NCBI RefSeq assembly: GCF_001865675.1
Contig: NZ_CP011319.1
Coordinates: 4,092,001 to 4,156,000, forward strand
Length of the DNA stretch: 64,000 bases
Direction of reading: 5' to 3'
Source: Janthinobacterium sp. 1_2014MBL_MicDiv
Lineage (GTDB): Bacteria > Pseudomonadota > Gammaproteobacteria > Burkholderiales > Burkholderiaceae_D
Both the position numbers and the translations under genes were made by a program. Below the pieces are notes generated by a model. That model saw only the letters and a program-made list of their open reading frames with translations, had not been told where the DNA came from and ran no database searches. This document shows, one piece after another, positions 58,164 through 64,000 of this stretch (the stretch's first letter is position 1; every line of letters begins with the position of its first letter).

Positions 58164-60518
58164 TTATTCGGCACTTGCCGCCGGCACCAGGATTTCCCGG
58201 TTGCCATTGGATTGCATGGTTGACACTACCCCGCTCTGCTCCATCTGCTCGAGCAGACGGGCGGCGCGGTTGTAGCCGATGCGCAAATGGCGCTGCACCA
58301 GCGAAATCGAAGCGCGGCGGTTTTTCAGCACCACCGCCACGGCCTGGTCGTACAGGGCATCGGCCTCGCCGCCGCCCTCGCCCGCGGCACCGCCTTCGGC
58401 GCCGTCGCCTTCCAGGGTGCCGCCTTCGAGGATGCCCTCGATGTAGTTCGGTTCGCCCTGCAGCTTCAAATGGCTGACGACGCGATGCACTTCCTCATCG
58501 GATACAAACGCGCCATGCACGCGCATCGGCAAGCCCGTGCCGGGCGGCATGTACAGCATGTCGCCCATGCCCAGCAAGGTTTCCGCGCCCATCTGGTCCA
58601 GGATCGTGCGCGAGTCGATCTTCGACGATACCTGGAAGGCGATACGCGTTGGAATGTTGGCCTTGATCAGCCCCGTGATCACGTCTACAGATGGGCGCTG
58701 CGTGGCCAGAATCAAGTGCAAACCGGCGGCGCGCGCCTTTTGCGCGATACGCGCGATCAATTCCTCGACTTTTTTGCCCACCACCATCATCAGATCGGCC
58801 AGCTCGTCGATGATGATGACGATGGTCGGCAGTTTTTCCAGCGGTTCCGGCGAGTCCGGCGTCAGGCTGAACGGATTCGGGATGTGTTCTTCGCGCTTTT
58901 TCGCGTCGGCAATCTTCGCGTTGTAGCCGGCCAGGTTGCGCACGCCCATCTTGCTCATCAGCTTGTAGCGGCGCTCCATCTCGTTCACGGCCCAGTTCAG
59001 CGCGTGGCCCGCCTGGCGCATGTCGGTGACGACGGGCGCCAGCAAATGCGGAATGCCTTCGTAGACGGACATCTCCAGCATCTTCGGGTCGATCAAAATC
59101 AGGCGCACGTCGAGCGGGTCGGATTTGTACAGCAGCGACAGTATCGTCGCATTGATGCCGACCGACTTGCCGGAACCGGTGGTGCCGGCCACCAGCAAGT
59201 GGGGCATCTTGGCCAGGTCGGCGACGACGGGCTTGCCGGCGATATCCTTGCCCAGCGCAATCGTCAGGCTGGACACGCCATCGTTGTAGACCTTGGAGCC
59301 GAGGATTTCCGTCAGGCGCACGATCTGGCGCTTGCTGTTCGGCAGCTCCAGCGCCATGTAATTCTTGCCGGGTATGGTTTCCACGACGCGGATCGACGTC
59401 AAGGACAGCGAACGGGCCAGGTCGCGCGCCAGGCCCACGATCTGGCTGCCCTTGACGCCCGTGGCCGGCTCGATTTCATAGCGCGTGACGACGGGACCGG
59501 GGTAAGCGGCCACTACCTTGGCATCCACGCCAAAGTCGGACAATTTCTTTTCGATCAGGCGGCTCGTGAATTCCAGGGTTTCCACGGACACCGTTTCCAC
59601 CACGGGCGGTGCTTCATCGAGCAGGGACAGCGGCGGCAGCTTGCCATCGCCGAGTCCCTCGAACAGATGCGCCTGGCGCTCCTTTTCCACGCGCTCCGAC
59701 TTCACGACGGTAACCACCTGCGGCTCGATCTTCATCGGTGGCGCGGCCACGTGCTTTTCCACGTGCTTGGCCCGTTCGATGACCACCACTTCGTCGCGGC
59801 GCACGGCGGCCACTTCGCCCTGGCGGCGGTCTTCGCGGTCCTGGTAGCGCAGCACGAACCAGTTGAACGCATCTTCGATGGCGCCGCCGATGCGCTCGGC
59901 CACTTGCAGCCAGGACACATGGAAGAACAGGGAAAAGCCCAGGCCGAACAGCAACAGCAGCAGCAAGGTGGCGCCCGTAAAGCCGAAGGCCACATGGGCC
60001 GAGTGGCCGATCAGCTGGCCCAGCACGCCGCCCGGATCGCGCGGCAGCTGCACGTGCAGGCTCTTCGCCATGCGCAGGTATTCGAGGCCCATGCTGCCGA
60101 TCAGCATGATGGAGAAGCCGACGATGCGGATCAGCATCTCGACATGGTGCTCGCGCTCCACCTCTTCCTCTTCCAGCAGGAAGCGCTTACTCAGGCGGCG
60201 GTAGCCATTCCACACGGTGCGCAGCAGCCACACGCACCACCACCAGGCGGAAAAACCGAAGATATACAGCAACAAATCGGAAAAGGTCGCCCCCAGCTTG
60301 CCGCCCAGGTTGGCCACCTTGTCGACGTTGGTGGCGTGCGACCAGCCCGGGTCGAGCTTGTTGAAGCTGGCCAGTATCAGCACGAAATACAGGGCAAACG
60401 CGGCCAGCGCGAACCAGCGCGCCTCGGACAGCAGCCGCACCAGCCGGTTCGGCAGGGGCCGGCGTTCGACCGGTTTACGGGTGTAACTATTCTGGGTGGC
60501 CTGGGCTGGTTTAGTCAT
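58164..60518 (-). CDS. ftsK: DNA translocase FtsK
   Basis: The product is a 784-residue membrane-anchored DNA pump for chromosome segregation at division. Four hydrophobic segments lie in the first 200 residues. The linker is short. The alpha/beta motor domain has Walker A VAGTTGSGKSVGIN, Walker B IIIDELADLMM and conserved TQRPSVDVITGLIKANIPTRIAFQVSS. The gamma winged-helix domain (RRASISLVQRHLRIGYNRAARLLEQMEQSGVV) recognises KOPS. I chose the ATG at 60518; the frame extends to 60716 but without a family match. It is divergent from trxB. Confidence 0.95.
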   Translation of the reverse strand: MTKPAQATQNSYTRKPVERRPLPNRLVRLLSEARWFALAAFALYFVLILASFNKLDPGWSHATNVDKVANLGGKLGATFSDLLLYIFGFSAWWWCVWLLRTVWNGYRRLSKRFLLEEEEVEREHHVEMLIRIVGFSIMLIGSMGLEYLRMAKSLHVQLPRDPGGVLGQLIGHSAHVAFGFTGATLLLLLLFGLGFSLFFHVSWLQVAERIGGAIEDAFNWFVLRYQDREDRRQGEVAAVRRDEVVVIERAKHVEKHVAAPPMKIEPQVVTVVKSERVEKERQAHLFEGLGDGKLPPLSLLDEAPPVVETVSVETLEFTSRLIEKKLSDFGVDAKVVAAYPGPVVTRYEIEPATGVKGSQIVGLARDLARSLSLTSIRVVETIPGKNYMALELPNSKRQIVRLTEILGSKVYNDGVSSLTIALGKDIAGKPVVADLAKMPHLLVAGTTGSGKSVGINATILSLLYKSDPLDVRLILIDPKMLEMSVYEGIPHLLAPVVTDMRQAGHALNWAVNEMERRYKLMSKMGVRNLAGYNAKIADAKKREEHIPNPFSLTPDSPEPLEKLPTIVIIIDELADLMMVVGKKVEELIARIAQKARAAGLHLILATQRPSVDVITGLIKANIPTRIAFQVSSKIDSRTILDQMGAETLLGMGDMLYMPPGTGLPMRVHGAFVSDEEVHRVVSHLKLQGEPNYIEGILEGGTLEGDGAEGGAAGEGGGEADALYDQAVAVVLKNRRASISLVQRHLRIGYNRAARLLEQMEQSGVVSTMQSNGNREILVPAASAE

Positions 60519-60614
60519 TCTGGGAAGCGCTGCAAGGTGATAAATGTTTCTGAAAGGGAATTTCCCATAATAAGGATGTATTCTAAGCCATATATGCCGA
60601 CCACGGCCCCACGA

Positions 60615-60644
60615 TTCGTCGCCACAGGCGGCTTGGTCTATAAT
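60615..60644 (+). promoter_or_regulatory. candidate sigma-70 promoter of trxB
   Basis: A consensus -10 element TATAAT lies at 60639-60644, with a weak -35 (TTCGTC) about 17-18 bp upstream. It is about 90 bp before the trxB start. Confidence 0.4.
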
Positions 60645-60732
60645 CCGGGATTGCTTGCGCAAGCGCAATACGCCCTTGTTCTTCGCGCGTATGCCCCCAA
60701 TTCGGATAGACCACACTCATAGAGAAGCTCCC

Positions 60733-61686
60733 ATGACTACTACCAAACACGCCCGCGTCTTGATTCTTGGTTCCGGCCCCGCCGGCTACAGCGCCGCCGT
60801 CTACGCCGCGCGCGCCAATCTGAACCCGATGCTGGTGACCGGCGTGGAACAAGGCGGCCAGCTGATGACCACCACCGACGTGGAAAACTGGCCAGGCGAC
60901 CCGATGGGCGTGCAAGGCCCGGACCTGATGCAGCGCCTGTTGCAGCACGCCGAGCGCTTCAATACCGAGATCGTGTTTGACCACATCCACACCACCTTCC
61001 TGAATGAAAAACCGATCCGCCTGAAGGGCGACAGCCACGAATACACGTGCGACACCCTGATCATCGCCACGGGCGCGTCCGCGCAATACCTGGGCCTGCC
61101 GTCGGAAGCGGAATTCATGGGCAAGGGCGTGTCCGCCTGCGCCACCTGCGACGGTTTCTTCTACCGCAACCAGGAAGTGGCCGTCGTCGGCGGCGGCAAC
61201 ACGGCCGTCGAGGAAGCGCTGTACCTGTCGAATATCGCCAATAAAGTCACCCTGATCCACCGCCGCGACAAGTTCCGCGCCGAAGCGATCCTGATCGACC
61301 GCCTGAACGCCAAGGTTGCCGAAGGCAAGATCGTGTTGAAATATAACCACACTCTGGATGAAGTGACGGGCAACGAAGGCGGCGTGACGGGCCTGAACAT
61401 CAAGTCGACCATCGACGGCAAGGTCGAGGCGCTGTCCGTGCACGGCGTCTTCATCGCCATCGGCCACAAGCCGAACACGGGCATCTTCGAAGGCCAGCTG
61501 GAGATGCACAACGGCTACATCAAGACCAAGACGGGCCTGGAAGGCATGGCCACGGCCACCAGCGCGCCGGGCGTGTTCGCCGCCGGCGACGTGCAAGACC
61601 ATATCTACCGCCAGGCCATCACCAGCGCCGGCACGGGTTGCATGGCAGCACTGGACGCCCAGCGCTACCTGGAAGGCCAGGAGTAA
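60733..61686 (+). CDS. trxB: thioredoxin reductase
   Basis: The product is a 317-residue FAD/NADPH disulfide reductase. The FAD motif GSGPAGYSAAVYAARA is at about 13-28, the redox-active pair CATC at C136/C139, the NADPH motif GGGNTAVEEALYLS, and the C-terminal FAD motif GVFAAGDVQDHIYRQAITSAGTG. I chose the ATG at 60733 (MTTTKHARVLILG), the usual start. It is divergent from ftsK and followed by an Smr gene 7 bp later. Confidence 0.95.
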   Translation: MTTTKHARVLILGSGPAGYSAAVYAARANLNPMLVTGVEQGGQLMTTTDVENWPGDPMGVQGPDLMQRLLQHAERFNTEIVFDHIHTTFLNEKPIRLKGDSHEYTCDTLIIATGASAQYLGLPSEAEFMGKGVSACATCDGFFYRNQEVAVVGGGNTAVEEALYLSNIANKVTLIHRRDKFRAEAILIDRLNAKVAEGKIVLKYNHTLDEVTGNEGGVTGLNIKSTIDGKVEALSVHGVFIAIGHKPNTGIFEGQLEMHNGYIKTKTGLEGMATATSAPGVFAAGDVQDHIYRQAITSAGTGCMAALDAQRYLEGQE

Positions 61687-61693
61687 GCGTCGC

Positions 61694-62368
61694 ATGGCGT
61701 CGATGAAAGACTTTGCCGACCTGAAAGCGGTCAGCAAGCAGCTCAAGGAACAGGCGGACGCGCGCGCCCAGGCCGAAGCCGAGCGCATCAAGCAGGTCAA
61801 GGTGCAGGCCGTGGAGAGCAATCTGTTCAAGGCCAGCATCGGCGGCGTCAAGCGCCTGCCCGAATCGGACCGCTACGTGCCCAGCCTGCCCAAGGCGGGC
61901 GCGACAAGCGCCCAGCAGCCGGCGCGCAAGCTGACGCCGGAAGAGGACGATGCGGCCGTGCTGCGCGAGTCGCTGTCGGACTTGTTCGAAGTCGACCATT
62001 ACCTGGAAAACGATCCGGCCCTGAACTACGCCCGCCCCGGCGTGGGGCCGGACGTGGTGAAGAAGATGCGCAAGGGCCACTGGCCCATCCAGGACGAGCT
62101 GGACTTGCACGGCTTGCGCCGCGACGAGGCACGCGACGGCATCGGCGCCTTCCTGAACCAGGCAACGCGGCGCAAGCTGCGCTGCGTGCGCGTGATCCAC
62201 GGCAAGGGTTTCGGCTCGAAAGGCCAGGAACCCGTGCTCAAGTCCATGGTGCACAGCTGGCTCGTGCAAAAGGATGAAGTCATCGCCTTTTGCCAGGCGC
62301 GCCGCTCCGAGGGGGGCGATGGGGCGCTCGTCGTGCTGCTCTCGGCAGCGCTGCAGCCCGTCCGCTAG
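61694..62368 (+). CDS. Smr-domain protein
   Basis: The product has 224 residues. A charged N-terminal helix region (LKAVSKQLKEQADARAQAEAERIKQVKV) precedes a C-terminal Smr domain (about 130-220) with the signature DLHGLRRDEARDGI and VIHGKGFGSKG. Smr domains act as endonucleases on DNA or RNA, e.g. in MutS2 and ribosome-rescue factors. GGAG lies 12 bp before the ATG. It is probably co-transcribed with trxB. Confidence 0.88.
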   Translation: MASMKDFADLKAVSKQLKEQADARAQAEAERIKQVKVQAVESNLFKASIGGVKRLPESDRYVPSLPKAGATSAQQPARKLTPEEDDAAVLRESLSDLFEVDHYLENDPALNYARPGVGPDVVKKMRKGHWPIQDELDLHGLRRDEARDGIGAFLNQATRRKLRCVRVIHGKGFGSKGQEPVLKSMVHSWLVQKDEVIAFCQARRSEGGDGALVVLLSAALQPVR

Positions 62369-62413
62369 GCTTGACAGCAAGCAATTACCATTCAGTCACC
62401 CGTTCCACACCGC

Positions 62414-62447
62414 ACACGGCCCCGTTTGTCACCATTCGGGGCCGTGT
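62414..62447 (+). terminator. hairpin after the Smr gene
   Basis: ACACGGCCCCG pairs with CGGGGCCGTGT over a loop of 12 bases. It lies 46 bp after the stop codon; there is no T-run. Confidence 0.6.
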
Positions 62448-62491
62448 CATGTTAACCTGTGACAATTATTTCCTGTCCTCGCGCTCCGCCC

Positions 62492-63121
62492 ATGATGCCA
62501 CCCCAATTGCCGCCTGGCTCGCTGATCAAGATCATCGAGGTCATCGCCATCCTGGTGGGCGCGTTTTCCGGTTTCATCGAAGCGCGCCGCAAGCGCATGG
62601 ACCTGGTCGGCGTCTTCGTCGTGGCCTTCATCACGGCGTTCGGCGGCGGCACGCTGCGCGACATCCTGCTCGACAAGCGCCCCCTGTTCTGGGTCTCGCA
62701 CCAGGAATACGCGATTCTGATCTTCGTGCTGGCCCTGACGGCCGCGCCCCTGATCCAGCACCTGCGCCAGATCGTCTCGGAACGCCTGATCGTCGTGGCC
62801 GACGCCATCGGCCTGGGCATGTTCGCCATCGCCGGGGTCGCTGAAGCGATGCGCGCCGGCATGCCGATCTTTATCGCCTCGATGATGGGCGTGATTACGG
62901 GGATCTTTGGCGGCGTGATGCGCGACATCGTGTGCAACGAAGTGCCGATGGTGTTTCGCGACGGTAAACCCTACGCCATCTGCGCCTTTTTCGGCTGCTG
63001 GGCCTATTTGCTGCAGATGCATTTCGGCGCCGAGCACGACTTCGCGCTGTGGACCAGCGCCAGCGGCATCACCATCTTGCGCCTGATCTGCTGGAAATTC
63101 GATATGCGGCTGGGGCGCTGA
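62492..63121 (+). CDS. UPF0126/TRIC-like membrane protein
   Basis: The product is a 209-residue inner-membrane protein with about seven hydrophobic segments. Two internal repeats are visible: GAFSGFIEARRKRMDLVGVFVVAFITAFGGGTLRDILL and GMFAIAGVAEAM...GVITGIFGGVMRDIVCNEVP. This is the UPF0126 (YicG/YadS-like) layout, and members are described as TRIC-like cation channels or amino-acid carriers. The start is not certain; ATG at 62492 or 62495 is preferred to a GTG at 62459. Confidence 0.82.
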   Translation: MMPPQLPPGSLIKIIEVIAILVGAFSGFIEARRKRMDLVGVFVVAFITAFGGGTLRDILLDKRPLFWVSHQEYAILIFVLALTAAPLIQHLRQIVSERLIVVADAIGLGMFAIAGVAEAMRAGMPIFIASMMGVITGIFGGVMRDIVCNEVPMVFRDGKPYAICAFFGCWAYLLQMHFGAEHDFALWTSASGITILRLICWKFDMRLGR

Positions 63122-63163
63122 ACGGCGCTGATGCGTAATCCAGCAATATTATTGGCAACTCAT

Positions 63164-63261
63164 GTCGGATTACGCGCACGCGCTAATCCGACCTACGGCC
63201 TGCAAGGATGCGCGATGAATCGCGCAGGTCGGATCAGGCTCAAAGAGCCGTCATCCGACAA
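63164..63261. repeat. REP-like inverted repeat doublet, copy 2
   Basis: GTCGGATTACGCG pairs with CGCTAATCCGAC (63164-63191), and CAGGTCGGAT pairs with GTCATCCGAC (63224-63259). The layout equals that at 22469-22568. It lies between the convergent UPF0126 and PII genes. Confidence 0.65.
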
Positions 63262-63291
63262 CATTGTTGGCGTTGCCCCAGCAAGAAAACT

Positions 63292-63630
63292 TTAAACTGC
63301 GTCCGGCCCAGTTTCGCCCGTGCGGATACGGATGACCTGCTCCACGTCGCGCACGAAGATCTTGCCATCGCCAATCTTGCCCGTGCGGGCTGCCTTGATG
63401 ATGGCGTCGACCACCAGTTCCGACACGCTGTCATCGACCACCACTTCCACTTTGACTTTCGGCAGGAAGTCGACCACGTACTCGGCGCCACGGTACAGCT
63501 CGGTATGACCCTTCTGGCGGCCAAAGCCCTTCACTTCCGTCACGGTCAAGCCCGTCACGTTCACATCGGCCAGCGCTTCGCGTACTTCGTCGAGCTTGAA
63601 TGGTTTGATGATGGCTGTAATCTGCTTCAT
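63292..63630 (-). CDS. glnB: nitrogen regulatory protein PII
   Basis: The product is a 112-residue PII signal protein. It carries the T-loop with the uridylylation site Y51 in LYRGAEYVVDFLPK and the C-terminal RTGKIGDGKIFV. I chose the ATG at 63630 with AAGGAG upstream. The partial nadE gene lies upstream on the same strand, a known neighbour of glnB in betaproteobacteria. It senses ATP, ADP and 2-oxoglutarate to control glutamine synthetase. GlnB and GlnK cannot be separated by sequence here; glnB is favoured by the lack of amtB. Confidence 0.92.
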   Translation of the reverse strand: MKQITAIIKPFKLDEVREALADVNVTGLTVTEVKGFGRQKGHTELYRGAEYVVDFLPKVKVEVVVDDSVSELVVDAIIKAARTGKIGDGKIFVRDVEQVIRIRTGETGPDAV

Positions 63631-63689
63631 GGCTTTCTCCTTATTGATAATCGTCAATTCTTAACTAGCTGGCTTAACGGGACCCCGCA

Positions 63690-63783
63690 AAACCGTAGCG
63701 AGCAAGTGCAATACCGGGTGGCGTAGCGGAGCCGTATTTGAGTACGGCGAGCAACGGCTACCCGGTAGTGAGCTGCGCAGCAG
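63690..63783. repeat. structured intergenic repeat, copy B
   Basis: This segment in the gap between nadE and glnB aligns with 4654-4746. Its outer stem TACCGGGT (63712-63719) pairs with ACCCGGTA (63760-63767). The conserved single-stranded parts are GAGCCGT, GCGAGCAACGG and GCGCAGCAG. Confidence 0.6.
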
Positions 63784-63803
63784 CTTGGGCGGGACTCCCC
63801 ACG

Positions 63804-64000
63804 TTATTCGTAAAACTTCGACGTAATGGGGTAGCGCCAGTCGCGGCCAAAGCCACGGTGCGTGACGCGGATGCCCACCGGCGACTGGCGCCGCTTGTAT
63901 TCATTGATCTTGATCAAGCGCGTGACGCGGGCCACATCGGCCGGCGGGTAGCCAGCCTCGATAATCTCGGCGATCGGCCGATTTTCTTCCATATACAGCT
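63804..64000 (-). CDS. nadE: NAD+ synthetase, C-terminal part
   Basis: The visible 65 or so residues end the gene and run past the window. The segment VTRLIKINEYKRRQSPVGIRVTHRGFGRDWRYPITSKF is the characteristic C-terminus of the glutamine-dependent NAD+ synthetase of betaproteobacteria. It lies upstream of the PII gene on the same strand. Confidence 0.88.
   Translation of the reverse strand, partial: LYMEENRPIAEIIEAGYPPADVARVTRLIKINEYKRRQSPVGIRVTHRGFGRDWRYPITSKFYE

Overview
The window looks like a chromosomal segment of a GC-rich betaproteobacterium, most likely Oxalobacteraceae (Janthinobacterium/Duganella/Massilia type). This rests on gene content and style: PEP-CTERM proteins, secreted chitinases, taurine dissimilation genes and Burkholderiales-type housekeeping neighbours such as serS, rarA, lolA, ftsK and trxB. 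It is an inference, because there is no rRNA gene in the window. I see no phage, transposase or CRISPR array. Most long antisense reading frames are GC-rich shadows of real genes. Layout. (1) 1-9.5 kb: a lipoprotein fragment, then one leftward operon for a polyol (mannitol/sorbitol type): binding protein, two permeases, ATPase, mannitol-type dehydrogenase and two tandem AraC regulators. A maltoporin-like outer-membrane channel diverges from it across an operator-rich spacer. (2) 9.5-13.5 kb: a GH18 and a GH19 chitinase, both predicted lipoproteins with the same chitin-binding module and Thr-Pro linker. (3) 13.9-17.1 kb: an amino-acid permease overlapping a sulfite dehydrogenase (sorA) and its dihaem cytochrome (sorB). 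(4) 17.5-25.4 kb: taurine uptake (tauABC), taurine dehydrogenase (tauXY), sulfoacetaldehyde acetyltransferase (xsc) and an IclR regulator, followed by a CobS-like AAA+ ATPase and a CobT-like VWA protein. (5) 28.2-31.1 kb: a PEP-CTERM protein and a two-gene RNA-repair cassette (HD-Pnk end-healing enzyme plus RNA ligase). (6) 31.5-39.6 kb: a two-partner secretion pair (TpsA/TpsB) and a divergent 7TM histidine kinase/response regulator pair. (7) 39.6-43.3 kb: a second, almost identical xsc followed by pta and a TSUP exporter. (8) 43.5-49.8 kb: porin, thiG-dadA, a YeiH-type exporter, a beta-hydroxyacid dehydrogenase and a second PEP-CTERM protein. (9) 49.8-64 kb: mostly housekeeping genes (hisC, two tRNA-Ser(CGA), serS, a MocR regulator, rarA, lolA, ftsK, trxB, an Smr protein, a PII protein, partial nadE). 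How the genes fit together: taurine is imported by TauABC and oxidised by TauXY to sulfoacetaldehyde. Xsc converts this to sulfite and acetyl phosphate, and Pta makes acetyl-CoA. Sulfite is oxidised by SorAB, or sulfite/sulfate is exported by the TSUP and YeiH-type carriers. The pathway is scattered over about 34 kb, but a shared promoter motif occurs before both xsc copies, tauX and the YeiH-type gene, with a weaker version before iclR, which suggests one regulon. Two families of structured intergenic repeats also occur, each with one copy near an early operon and one near 63 kb.
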